A DNA stretch of 64,000 nucleotides from Citreicoccus inhibens (GTDB lineage Bacteria; Myxococcota; Myxococcia; Myxococcales; Myxococcaceae): positions 37,984-101,983 of the forward strand of contig NZ_JAHNZT010000031.1 in the NCBI RefSeq assembly GCF_019039035.1. The letters are read 5' to 3'. The notes beneath the pieces are model-generated. The model did no database searches. It was not told the DNA's origin and was given only the letters and a program-made list of their open reading frames with translations. This document shows positions 53,895 through 62,417 of the stretch, piece by piece. Position 1 is the first letter of the stretch, and every line of letters begins with the position of its first letter. The translations under genes and the position numbers were made by a program.

Positions 53895-53943
53895 GTGCAG
53901 GATTCCCCGTGTGGGGTGGCCCGATTCGGTGGACAGGTTCACT

Positions 53944-54255
53944 TCATGCGATACGGAGGGCCGCCCGCTCCTGGAGCAAATACACCTCACCAGAGGCAAG
54001 GTGCACCTCGACGTCACCGTCTTCGAGCAGGTCCCAGACGGCCGCGCCATCAAGCACGAGCTGACCGATACAGGCGATGACCGCCGCCTTGTCTGGATCC
54101 CCCATTGCGCGCGCGGTGAGCATCGCGACCATGGCCCTCACACCGTCGAAGCCTTGTCTTCGCGGCGCTTCGACTTCGCCGTCGCACACGAGTGTCGTGG
54201 CAGGTGCTGGATGCTGGGCCTCGCGGCCTGTCTGACAGGAGCTTTTGACCTTCAT
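53944..54255 (-). CDS. small protein of unknown function
   Basis: A 103-residue frame from an ATG at 54255 with a modest AGGG site. It is rich in Val, Ala and Asp and has a plausible alternating pattern near the end (DLLEDGDVEVHLASGEVYLL). No family recognised. It may be a real small gene or the end of a broken one; the start is uncertain. Confidence 0.4.
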   Translation of the reverse strand: MKVKSSCQTGREAQHPAPATTLVCDGEVEAPRRQGFDGVRAMVAMLTARAMGDPDKAAVIACIGQLVLDGAAVWDLLEDGDVEVHLASGEVYLLQERAALRIA

Positions 54256-54329
54256 GGTGTTCACCCTGGTCGCGAGCACTCGCGGAGCGTGGTCACTCGA
54301 TACGCAGCCAACGCTTCCGCGCGATGGTC

Positions 54330-55439
54330 TCAGGAGGACTTCGACGACTCTGGCGCCTCCCGGTCGAGGAGCGCGCGCTTCCGACCAACCCCCCACGCGT
54401 AGCCGGAGAGCTCACCGTTGTGGCGAATGACGCGGTGACAGGGGATGGCGACCGCGAGGTTGTTTGCGGCGCAGGCGCCGGCGACCGCTCGAACGGATTC
54501 AGGGGTACCGATGCGTCGCGCGACGTCGGCGTAGGTTGCCGTCTCTCCCGCGGGAATCGCCTGCAGCGCTCGCCAGACGCGGCGCTGGAACGCCGTGCCT
54601 CGGACGTCGAGCGGGAGGTCAAGGCCGATAGAGGGGTTCTCGACGAAGCCGACTACGCGAGAGATCAGGGTCTCATAGTCGCGATCCGCCCCGATGAGTC
54701 GCGCCTTGGGGAACCGGTCCTGAAGGCTTCGCACCAGTACGTCGGGGTCGTCGCCCAGCAAGATCGATGCGACGCCCTTCGTGCTCGACGCGACGAGGAT
54801 CGCACCCAGCGTTGTCTGCCCAACCGCGAACTTCAGCTCTTCATTCGCGCCCCCGGCGCGGTATTGCTTCGGCGTCATGCCCAGTATCCCTGTCGACTTT
54901 TCGTAGAACCGGCCGCTGGAGTTGAACCCAGCGTCGTAGATGGCCTCGGTGACGCTGTTTCCCAACTCAAGACTTTCGCGGACCTTCTCCGCTCGAGCCG
55001 CTTCGGCGTATTCCTTGGGTGTCAGTCCCGTCGCTGCCTTGAATACGCGATGGAAGTAGCCGGAGCTTCGCCCCACAGCTCCGGCGAGCGACTCCAACGA
55101 TGGCTCCTCCTCGCTCTCATCGATGAGCCGGCAAGCCTTGGCGACGAGCGCCGCGTTCTCGCTCTCCAGCGAGGGGCCATCCGGATTGCATCGCTTGCAA
55201 GGTCGGAACCCGGTCGCTCGCGCGCTCTCGATCGTGTCGTGGAGTGTGACGTTCTTGGGATGGGCGGTGCGCGACGGACAGGATGGGCGACAGTAGACTC
55301 CCGTGGTCAGCACCGAGTACCAGAAGTGGCCGTCCGCTGTTTTGTCGCGGACGACGACGCGTGCCCATCGAGGGTCGTCCTCGATTGACATGGGCTTCGC
55401 GCACCGGTTCGGCGCGAACTCTTGTTTGCTCATGGTCAT
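54330..55439 (-). CDS. ada: bifunctional Ada: alkylation-response regulator and O6-alkylguanine-DNA alkyltransferase
   Basis: A 369-residue full-length Ada. The zinc/methyl-phosphotriester domain (about 20-95) has VYCRPSCPSR and CKRCNPDG; the first Cys accepts methyl groups and switches Ada on. An AraC-type helix-turn-helix lies at about 100-190 (SLESLAGAVGRSSGYFHRVFK). The alkyltransferase domain ends with the active-site IPCHRVIRHNGELSGYAWG. ATG at 55439 with GAGGA at 5 bp. It would control itself and the repair genes downstream of it in the region; no Ada box was searched for successfully. Confidence 0.95.
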   Translation of the reverse strand: MTMSKQEFAPNRCAKPMSIEDDPRWARVVVRDKTADGHFWYSVLTTGVYCRPSCPSRTAHPKNVTLHDTIESARATGFRPCKRCNPDGPSLESENAALVAKACRLIDESEEEPSLESLAGAVGRSSGYFHRVFKAATGLTPKEYAEAARAEKVRESLELGNSVTEAIYDAGFNSSGRFYEKSTGILGMTPKQYRAGGANEELKFAVGQTTLGAILVASSTKGVASILLGDDPDVLVRSLQDRFPKARLIGADRDYETLISRVVGFVENPSIGLDLPLDVRGTAFQRRVWRALQAIPAGETATYADVARRIGTPESVRAVAGACAANNLAVAIPCHRVIRHNGELSGYAWGVGRKRALLDREAPESSKSS

Positions 55440-55591
55440 GTACTTCCTCGAATGGCCCCGCTCACCACTGCTCCGAGTGGCACCCGCGGCACTCCAATTC
55501 TTGTTTCCAACCTGAGCGGTCGAGAAACCTCGAACGCGAGGGTCGCCTTCGTCACTTCGGGCCTCGCCGCCTCTGCGTGTTGAGAAACAGA

Positions 55592-55621
55592 TGAGGCCCG
55601 CACGGGGGCGTGCGGGCCTCA
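55592..55621 (-). terminator. rho-independent terminator after the SnoaL-like gene
   Basis: A perfect 13-bp stem (TGAGGCCCGCACG / CGTGCGGGCCTCA) with a GGGG loop. On the minus strand it lies 49 bp after the stop at 55670 and is followed by TCTGTTTCT, a T-rich run. Confidence 0.7.
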
Positions 55622-55669
55622 CCTTCATTGCAGCCGATGGCCAGGTCGACCGTCGGCGTGCGGTTCCAA

Positions 55670-56122
55670 TCAGATGGCCTTCTTGATGAGCCCGAGCTGC
55701 ATCATCGCCGTGAGGCCATCATCGAGCCCGACCTCCTCGACGATCTTCCCGTTGACCACCTTCAGCACGGTCGTGCCGGTGAACTGCATCTTGCGGCCAG
55801 TCGCGGCGGGAAGACTCCCCGTGAGGAAGTCATTGAAGGCCGGCCCCGTGTGCGTGCCGCCCCCCTCCCACCGACCGACGACGTAGTCGCCTTCGGCAAT
55901 CAGCTCGGCGGTGCCCCAGAAGTTGAGGTCGGGGAAGGCCGCGCGGAAGTCGGTCATGAACGCCTTGATGTCCGCACGTCCGCGACGAGGCTCGTGAAGC
56001 GAGTACTGGAGCAACATCTCGGGTGCGGCAATCTCATCCACGACCTTGAGATTGACATTCTTGCCCCAGAACTCGGTGAACCAGCGACCGACGACGGCCT
56101 TGTTGTCCTGTTCCTTGCCCAT
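55670..56122 (-). CDS. SnoaL-like/ester cyclase family protein
   Basis: A 150-residue NTF2-fold protein. KAVVGRWFTEFWGKNVNLKVVDEI at the start (helix then loop) and the FMTDFRAAFPDL, GTHTGPAFNDF and TTVLKVVNGKIVEEVGLDD strands match the SnoaL-like ester cyclase group seen in many soil bacteria. ATG at 56122 with AAAGGA ahead was preferred over an ATG 18 bp upstream. Role unknown; the family includes polyketide cyclases and proteins of no known substrate. Ends at a strong terminator. Confidence 0.88.
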   Translation of the reverse strand: MGKEQDNKAVVGRWFTEFWGKNVNLKVVDEIAAPEMLLQYSLHEPRRGRADIKAFMTDFRAAFPDLNFWGTAELIAEGDYVVGRWEGGGTHTGPAFNDFLTGSLPAATGRKMQFTGTTVLKVVNGKIVEEVGLDDGLTAMMQLGLIKKAI

Positions 56123-56312
56123 ATGTGACTGTCCTTTCATTGACGCTGAGCTGTCATCGAATCGTTCGATGAGCTGGATGGAGGAGTAGCCGAGGCGCGC
56201 GCCATCTAAACTCCGATTCCTGCTTTCAAACTCGCACGACTGGAGCGCTGGTCACGGCTGAGGTGACCTATGGCGCACCGCCCGAGGTCGTTCGCGAATC
56301 AGGAGTGCGGGT

Positions 56313-57248
56313 TCAGGCCTGCATCAATGTGGCGACATGCACGGCGGCGGAGCGCGCGAGCGCCGTGAGATCGTAGCCGCCCTCGAGCACGGAGACGATG
56401 CGTCCCCCCGCCGTCTTGTCCGCCAGTTCAAGCAGTCTGGAAGTTGCCCAGGCGTAATCATCCTCGACGAAATGGAGGCTGCCGAGCGGATCCCGCTCAT
56501 GGGCATCGAACCCAGCCGAAATCAGGATCAGGTCCGGGGCGAAATTCAACATGCGCGGCAGGATCACGCTCTGCATTGCCTCGCGGAACTCGCGGCCTCC
56601 CTGCCCAGGCCGGAGTGGTGCATTGACAATCGTGCCGGCCTCACCGGTTTCGCTGACAGCCCCGGTGCCGGGATAGAGCGGCATCTGGTGGGTCGAGGCA
56701 TAGAGCACCGTGGGGTCGTTCCAGAAGATCGCCTGGGTGCCGTTACCGTGGTGCACGTCGAAGTCGAGAATCGCCACCCGCTCGGCACCATGTGCCCTCT
56801 GTGCATGCCGGGCCGCAATGGCAACATTGTTGAACAAGCAAAAGCCCATCGCCCGTTTCGGTTCGGCGTGATGCCCAGGCGGCCGCGAGGCGCTGAATGC
56901 GTTGCGAGTCTTCCCCGTCATGACGTAGTCGACCGCCAGCGCCGCGCCACCGACTCCCCGCAGTGCTGCCTCGAAACTTCCTGACGACATCGAGGTGTCG
57001 CCGTCGATCTGCACCGGTTTCTCGCCGTCGCGCGGGCTCAAGCGACGCAGGGTCTCGGCATAGGCGAGCGGATGGCACTCCGTGATCATTTTGATCGAAG
57101 CCTCCGGCGCCTGAATCCGCATCAGGGGGGCGAAGAGCGGATCGGCCAGTGCATTCTCCACTGCCAGAATCCGGTCGACTCGTTCGGGATGCCTCGCGGG
57201 CGGCTCGTGGCGGGCATAGGCAGGATGCGTCACCAATAATGTCGTCAT
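56313..57248 (-). CDS. histone deacetylase-like amidohydrolase
   Basis: A 311-residue class II HDAC-family zinc hydrolase. All landmarks are present: RPPGHHAEPKRAMGFCLFNN with the two active-site His, ILDFDVHHGNGTQ with metal-binding Asp and His, SAGFDAHERDPLG with the second Asp and VLEGGYDL at the end. Bacterial members remove acetyl or longer acyl groups from polyamines or proteins. It lies between a SnoaL-like gene and alkylation-repair genes on the same strand, 9 bp after the mini Ada gene. Composition slightly lower in GC than the T6SS region. Confidence 0.95.
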   Translation of the reverse strand: MTTLLVTHPAYARHEPPARHPERVDRILAVENALADPLFAPLMRIQAPEASIKMITECHPLAYAETLRRLSPRDGEKPVQIDGDTSMSSGSFEAALRGVGGAALAVDYVMTGKTRNAFSASRPPGHHAEPKRAMGFCLFNNVAIAARHAQRAHGAERVAILDFDVHHGNGTQAIFWNDPTVLYASTHQMPLYPGTGAVSETGEAGTIVNAPLRPGQGGREFREAMQSVILPRMLNFAPDLILISAGFDAHERDPLGSLHFVEDDYAWATSRLLELADKTAGGRIVSVLEGGYDLTALARSAAVHVATLMQA

Positions 57249-57257
57249 TCTGATTTC

Positions 57258-57512
57258 CTATCGAGCAATTGCCGTTTTCCACTTCGCGTACTCCAAAGGC
57301 ATGCAGACCGCACAGGGCCGATAACCCGCGGCGATCGCGGTCGGCTCGTCCCGGAAGAAGACCCGGCTCTTCACGTAGCCTCCGCGCGCGAGGGCTTGCA
57401 GCGCAGTGCGACAGTCGAGACGACCGTACAGTCGGCCTCCTCGATGGCCACCAATCGTCCCGGGCTCAGCGCTCAGATGCGGCTTTCCGTCCCTGCCAAT
57501 CAATGTCCACAT
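57258..57512 (-). CDS. mini protein with Ada-type zinc domain
   Basis: An 84-residue protein with an excellent AAGGAG site. It is essentially only the Ada methyl-phosphotriester-type zinc domain: LYGRLDCRTALQAL with one Cys, then FRDEPTAIAAGYRPCAVCMP with the CxxC pair. The first of the usual four Cys is not evident (GRLYGRLDC rather than a YCRPSC pattern), so it may not take up methyl groups or may bind metal differently. It lacks helix-turn-helix and transferase domains. It sits 269 bp after the AlkA-like gene. Confidence 0.82.
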   Translation of the reverse strand: MWTLIGRDGKPHLSAEPGTIGGHRGGRLYGRLDCRTALQALARGGYVKSRVFFRDEPTAIAAGYRPCAVCMPLEYAKWKTAIAR

Positions 57513-57781
57513 GCACCGCTCCTTCACACGACGAGGCCCCGGCCTCGGGCGCCTGCCTTGAGTCGAGAAACTCAACGCTCCTGCGACGAGGGGAGGCCGG
57601 ACGAACTCGGGCGGAAATAGACACCCATCATCACGGCGAACAGAACGGCCCCCTTGGAGACTCAGCGGTCACGACCAGCTTGTTCGAGGTCGGCGCCGTC
57701 ATTCTCCAAGGTGTAGCTGCGAGCACTTCGCTTGTTGCGATTGAATTCGAGCCCTCCATCCTTCTGCGTGCCATTGGACGG

Positions 57782-58435
57782 TCACGCCCCCACTCCTGAA
57801 GCAGGCAAGCGCCAGAGGTACCAGGCAGCCACGGTGCGGTAGGGGCTCCAAGCGGCACCGAACTCGCGCATGCGGCGCGGCGTCGGGGTCTCGTCGAGCC
57901 GCTTGAGGCGTCGATATCCCTCACGAACCCCCAGATCGTTGATCGGCAGGATATCGGAGCGCTCCAGGCTGTAGATGAGGAGCATCTCGACGGTCCATCG
58001 CCCGACCCCGCGCAGCGGCGTGAGGCGCTCGATCAGTGCCTCGTCGCTCATGCTCCGCGCTTCTGCCAGGGCAGGCACGGTCTCATCGAGAGTCGCCTGG
58101 GCAATCCCGCGGATGGTCGCGAGCTTGGCCGCGGAGAAGCCGCAGGCGCGATGCTCCTCGTCCCTCGTCGCGAGGATCTGCTCCGCCGAAGGGAACGTCG
58201 CGCCGGAATAGAGCGCGAGCCATCGGCCGAGGATGGCGTCCCCTGCCTTCCTGTGGAGCTGTTGGTACGCGATGGCCCGGACGAGTGCCTCATAGGGTTC
58301 GCGAGTCGGCTTTGCTTCAAATCGACAGGGCCCGACCGTCGCGACATGGCGGGACCAGTCCTCGTCCACGCAGGAGAGGAACTGAGTGGCATGGCGCAAC
58401 GTCTCTGGAGAGAGGTCTGCATTCATCGTGGTCAT
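57782..58435 (-). CDS. AlkA-like DNA-3-methyladenine glycosylase
   Basis: A 217-residue helix-hairpin-helix glycosylase that removes alkylated purines. The hairpin and catalytic Asp are in LTPLRGVGRWTVEMLLIYSL followed by ILPINDLGVREGYRRL. EALVRAIAYQQLHRKAGDAI is the usual first helix pair. It lacks the N-terminal beta domain of E. coli AlkA, as in many short AlkA2-type enzymes. Start at 58435 leaves 13 bp to the ogt stop; an ATG 9 bp further in is also possible. Confidence 0.9.
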   Translation of the reverse strand: MTTMNADLSPETLRHATQFLSCVDEDWSRHVATVGPCRFEAKPTREPYEALVRAIAYQQLHRKAGDAILGRWLALYSGATFPSAEQILATRDEEHRACGFSAAKLATIRGIAQATLDETVPALAEARSMSDEALIERLTPLRGVGRWTVEMLLIYSLERSDILPINDLGVREGYRRLKRLDETPTPRRMREFGAAWSPYRTVAAWYLWRLPASGVGA

Positions 58436-58448
58436 CGGCGAGTTCGAG

Positions 58449-59003
58449 TCAGAACCCAGGGAACATCTCGGTTCGAGGCGCGACGCGTTTCGTCGGGAGG
58501 GTTCGCTCATGCTCGAGGAGCCATTGCTTGCGCGGAAGCCCCCAGGCGAAGCCCTTGAGGTCACCGTTGCTCGCAATCACGCGATGACACGGAACGACGA
58601 GCGCGATGGGATTGGCGCCAATCGCCGCTCCGACATCGATGGCCGCGCGCGGATCTTGAAAGCCGAGCGCCTTCGCGAGCTTGCCGTAGCTGGTGGTCGT
58701 CCCGGGCGGGATGCGCCGCAGGGCGTCCCAGATGCGCTCCTGCAAGGGGGTCCCCGCCGTCGCCGTCGGGAGCGACTCCAGCGCCGTCAACTCACCCGCG
58801 AAGTACCGTTCGAGCGCGCGGGTGAGCGATGCGGGCCCGGAGACCTCTTGAAGTGCGCTGTCGCCGTATCGCTCGCGCAGAGCGCGGCGCAGGCGCCAGC
58901 GCTGGTCGGCGAACCCGAGCGCATGCAGGACGTGGTGCTCGTCGGTGGCGAGCAGCAGGTCGCCGAGCGGCGACGTGAGCTGGCTCAAAGACAGTGGGGT
59001 CAT
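58449..59003 (-). CDS. ogt: O6-methylguanine-DNA methyltransferase
   Basis: A 184-residue suicide DNA alkyltransferase. The C-terminal domain has TPLQERIWDALRRIPPGTTT, the AIGANPIALVVPCHRVIASN active site with the acceptor Cys, and GFAWGLPRKQWLLEHE. ATG at 59003 is preceded by an ideal AAGGAG. It is a second alkyltransferase beside the one in Ada. Followed at once by the AlkA-like gene. Confidence 0.95.
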   Translation of the reverse strand: MTPLSLSQLTSPLGDLLLATDEHHVLHALGFADQRWRLRRALRERYGDSALQEVSGPASLTRALERYFAGELTALESLPTATAGTPLQERIWDALRRIPPGTTTSYGKLAKALGFQDPRAAIDVGAAIGANPIALVVPCHRVIASNGDLKGFAWGLPRKQWLLEHERTLPTKRVAPRTEMFPGF

Positions 59004-59121
59004 GACGTTCTCCTTCGCTGGAGTCGCCTCTCGCGCCTCCGAGAACAACTTGCGTAGAGGCGGCCGATGCCGCACTCCGGTCCTTGCGGTCGAACTCGTC
59101 GGCGCGTTCGGCGGGGCCGGC

Positions 59122-59775
59122 TTAGCCAGTTCGACGGAGGGTGAGGTTGAAGCGATGAGCGCCGACCACTGGATGGACCGCCTCATCCAACGGCTGGACA
59201 CCGTGGAAGCGGAGGCGGTCTACTCCACCCCACACGGCGACATCACCGTGGCGCAGGGGAATGCGCGCCGCAGGGTCAGTCCGCTTGTGTCCGCCGAACA
59301 AGAACGTCGCGGGGATGCCGAGTGAGACCGAGATGATCGGCGCATCAAACGCGCGTTCGTTCTTGTCTTGATGCAGCGTGAGCCGCGAGCCGGGCGCATA
59401 GCGATTCACCAGGCACGCGTCAGGCGTAAAGTCCGGGAACCCCGTCTCCGCAGCCGCCGAGCGCGCGAGCCGCCATAGGACCTCCGGCATCGCTGGCCAG
59501 GCCGCGCCTGTCAGGGGGTCGAGCTCGGTGTACTGGTAGCCGTGACGGTCCGTGGTCCATCCAAATCGTCCGCAGTTCGTGAGCGCGACCGACATCGTAA
59601 AGCCGCCGGGCGTCTGCATGTGCCGAAACGGCGACCGTTGCTCGACCCGTGTGATCGCGTCGAGGAGCGCCCGTGCGTCATCGAGCGCGAATCCGCGGAG
59701 CACGAACGCCTGTTCCCCCAGGGGCACGACGGTGCGTGCCGCGGTGCTCTCGTCGAATAGTGGGAGCGTCATCAT
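59122..59775 (-). CDS. alkB: AlkB-family 2-oxoglutarate/Fe(II) DNA dioxygenase
   Basis: A 217-residue demethylase for 1-methyladenine and 3-methylcytosine. Iron ligands His-x-Asp are in SRLTLHQDKNE, the distal His in RLRFHGVQPL and the 2-oxoglutarate-binding Arg in HRFNLTLRR; NRYAPGS precedes the first ligand as usual. Strong GGAGG site ahead of ATG-ATG. First gene of a minus-strand set alkB, ogt, alkA-like, with 118 bp between alkB and ogt. Confidence 0.96.
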   Translation of the reverse strand: MMTLPLFDESTAARTVVPLGEQAFVLRGFALDDARALLDAITRVEQRSPFRHMQTPGGFTMSVALTNCGRFGWTTDRHGYQYTELDPLTGAAWPAMPEVLWRLARSAAAETGFPDFTPDACLVNRYAPGSRLTLHQDKNERAFDAPIISVSLGIPATFLFGGHKRTDPAARIPLRHGDVAVWGGVDRLRFHGVQPLDEAVHPVVGAHRFNLTLRRTG

Positions 59776-60634
59776 CGTGGCTCCTCCGAAGCCGTGACGA
59801 GCCAGGACCCCGTGGGAGCGGTAGAGAGGGGCCGCGTCGTTCTCTCCGTCGACGCTCGCTCGTTTCCTGCCATGGGACAGAACCTAGCGGTGGCCTGCGC
59901 CCTGTTCACTCCGAAGCTTGCTCTCAAACTCGAATCGCGCTCTGTGGCCTGCCTGGAGGCTTCGGGCCGCTGATTTCGAGAAAGGCACCGCTCCGGATGG
60001 AGTGGGTATCGCTGCTTCTTGGTGAGCTTGCCGGGTTCTGTAGCCACAGAGCTGGTGCATGAGCGGGACTTCCCGACGTGCGAGTACGAGAAGGCTGCCT
60101 CACAGGTGCTGCCGGCTGCTGAACCCGCCTGTCTACTCAACCCGGGCAGGCTCATTCCTGGCGCGGATCGAAGCCGTGGCCTCCGATGCGCAGGACGCCG
60201 CCGCCACAAAACAAGCGAAGGGATCGCTGCAGCGTGTGTGACCCATTCTGTCGCGCGCTCCACACGAGTGCCGAGGCCCGCGTTGGCATCCACCCGGTCC
60301 CAGGTCGCGCGGGAGCCGGATCCCGTGGCTCTGGCGAGCAGGCATGTCACGGAGAAGAACTACCTGCGCCAACTCAAGCGCATGGAGAGAGAAATCGCCG
60401 CCGCCGAGGGCCGGATCCAGGTGCTGGATGCGACCCCGACGAGACCCCAGGCGCCACTCTCGTCAGGGGGAGGCCCTTCGAAGTAGGCGGGCTGGGGCGA
60501 CTCCTGGTCGCGCTGACTTCCCGTGGGGTTGTCACCAGGGGCCGCCGTTCAGGTCTCACGGCAGCCCGCCCATGATCGCTGTGTGCGCTGGTGCCGGGAT
60601 GGGACCTGGGAGCGGTTGGGCCCGAGGGACCGCG
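59776..60634. other. gene-poor stretch, possibly degraded
   Basis: About 860 bp with no convincing gene. A plus-strand open frame ends near 60486 and contains a short helical, protein-like piece (NYLRQLKRMEREIAAAEG), but its upstream part does not read as coding. No RNA gene or hairpin array was recognised. Confidence 0.45.
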
Positions 60635-61519
60635 TCACTCGTAGTTCTTCCACTCGGCGCCGTCGAACGAGGCCAAGTCGTCGCGGCCAATGGACCACAG
60701 GATGTCCTCCGCCGTGGCCAGCCCATAGCACGAGGGCGTTCCCGCCGCGCCGAAGTCCACCTTGACGAGCCTGTTGCCATCGAGCGTATACAGCGCGGAC
60801 AGGGTGGCGACGTAGAGCTTGTCGCGGAACCAGCACAGATCCCACAAGTCACTCGTCACTTCTTCCGCCCAGGGAACCGCGGCGAAGGAGGTTCCACGCC
60901 CCTTGAGCAACACGCCCTGCCGCCCCGCCACATAGACGGTGCCGTCCGGCGCGCAGCAGACGGCACTGAGGATGACGCGCGTGGGGCTCTCGCAAGGCGA
61001 CCAGCTCTTCCCGTCGTAGCGCCACACTTCTCCGCCCCAGCCCGCAGCGTAGAGGTCATTTTCAGAGGAGCCATCGATGGCCTCGAAGCCGGCCGCCTCC
61101 GTAGCCGCCGCGAGTGGCGCATGCATCGCCACCCACTTCGCATCGCCGACGCGCTTGTAGACCTGCCGCTTCATCCCACAGGCATAGACCCAGCCCGCGA
61201 TCTCGCGCGCATTGCGAATCATCACGGGCGCGGGCTTCAGCGTTTCCTTCTTGCTCTCGCCGCTGGCATAGGTGACGACCTCGCCGTCCTCCCCAATGAC
61301 AACCATCTTCTCCGTTGGCCGCCGGGCTACCGCGATGGCCGTCGAGTTCCAGGTCGTGTCCACAGCGTCAGCCCAATCCCCTCCGTCGATGGCCACTACA
61401 CTGGTATGTGGAATCTCGTCTTTGATCAGCGTCTTGCTCTTGCTGATGACATAGGCGAGGTCATGAAACCGTGCTGCACCTCGAACGAGCTCTCGTGTTG
61501 CCATGATCGGGTTTTTCAT
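60635..61519 (-). CDS. propeller-like protein of unknown function
   Basis: A 294-residue soluble protein of repeating beta units, such as GFEAIDGSSENDLYAAGWGG, DGTVYVAGRQGVLLKGRG and DKLYVATLSALYTLDGNRLV, with Trp and Asp/Gly turns as in beta-propellers. There is no signal peptide. No family is recognised, though similar proteins occur in myxobacteria. ATG at 61519; an internal ATG at 61504 is an alternative. It stands alone. Confidence 0.78.
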   Translation of the reverse strand: MKNPIMATRELVRGAARFHDLAYVISKSKTLIKDEIPHTSVVAIDGGDWADAVDTTWNSTAIAVARRPTEKMVVIGEDGEVVTYASGESKKETLKPAPVMIRNAREIAGWVYACGMKRQVYKRVGDAKWVAMHAPLAAATEAAGFEAIDGSSENDLYAAGWGGEVWRYDGKSWSPCESPTRVILSAVCCAPDGTVYVAGRQGVLLKGRGTSFAAVPWAEEVTSDLWDLCWFRDKLYVATLSALYTLDGNRLVKVDFGAAGTPSCYGLATAEDILWSIGRDDLASFDGAEWKNYE

Positions 61520-61934
61520 GGGGATCTGGGTGACTGACTACCCCATCTCCCCGTTCGAACCAAGGCTCGACACCAGCACCCGGCGCTGCGCGAGCATGGT
61601 TCGCGGGAAATTCTCGCATTCTTGGCAAGCAGGCGAATGAAGGTGGTGGAGCCCGGAGCAGGAGGGCCCCAAGAGAATGCGTACCGTGACCGCGCTTTTC
61701 GCTGTGCAGTGTATGCCCTGGAGCTTGTCGGTCGCGGAGCTTCGGAGACAGCCCTGGGCGGCAATGGGGGCAGTCTGGGCGCGTCCCAGGGGCGGACGAG
61801 ACATGCACGCGACCTCGTCTCTGCGTGAGGAAGGGAACTCCTCCTGGGGCAGACAGGGGCGAGGGCGCTTCAGGGTCAAGTCCCGAATCGTGTGTAGTTG
61901 GTTGGAAGGGGGGGAGGAAGGCTCATTGGCGGCG
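61520..61934. other. intergenic stretch beside the transposase remnant
   Basis: About 415 bp between the propeller-like gene and the transposase remnant. I see no gene, and I could not define an inverted-repeat end of the insertion element. Confidence 0.4.
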
Positions 61935-62417
61935 TCAAGTAGCGGCAGAGTCTGGGGTTGAGTTGAGCAAGGACATGTCGAGGTATCGGCGGTCGTCCCA
62001 GATGCCGGTGACTTCGAGGGCGACGGCGGTGATGAGGCGCAGGGCGCTGGCGCGGTCCGGGAAGGCACGCACGGAGCAGATGCGGCGCTTCACTTCGCCG
62101 TGGAGTCGCTCCAGTCCGTTGGTGCTGCGAAGCCGCTTCCAATGGGCCTTGAGGAAGGAGAAGAAGCAGGTGGCGGAGGCAAAGCCCTCGCGCAGGCACT
62201 CCATGGCTTCGGGGACCTGACGGCCCAGGCCTGACTGGAGCGCCTCCAGGCGCCTCCTGGCGTCTTGGAGAGAAGGAGCCTCGAAGATGGACGAGGTCTC
62301 CTTGCCGAGCCGTCCACGCAGCCGCCAGGGAGCCTTGGCGAGGACATTCCGAGTCAGGTGCAGCGGTGAGGTCCGAGCGAACTCCTTGGCGCATCGGGGA
62401 GTCCGCCCGTCGCTGAG
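61935..62417 (-). pseudogene. IS256-family transposase remnant
   Basis: The minus strand encodes the C-terminal third of an IS256-type transposase: SPLHLTRNVLAKAP, the conserved RLRSTNGLERLHGEVKRR and FPDRASALRLITAVALEV, ending DSAAT. The coding frame stays open only from about 62417, where it meets the stop of the beta-lactamase-like gene. The DDE domain with the first two catalytic residues is missing, so it cannot be active. It marks a rearrangement junction. Confidence 0.8.

Noticed and set aside
60019..60486. Open frame with a helical C-terminal piece as a possible gene
   Set aside because: Most of it does not read as protein, there is no ribosome site and no family; left as part of a gene-poor stretch.
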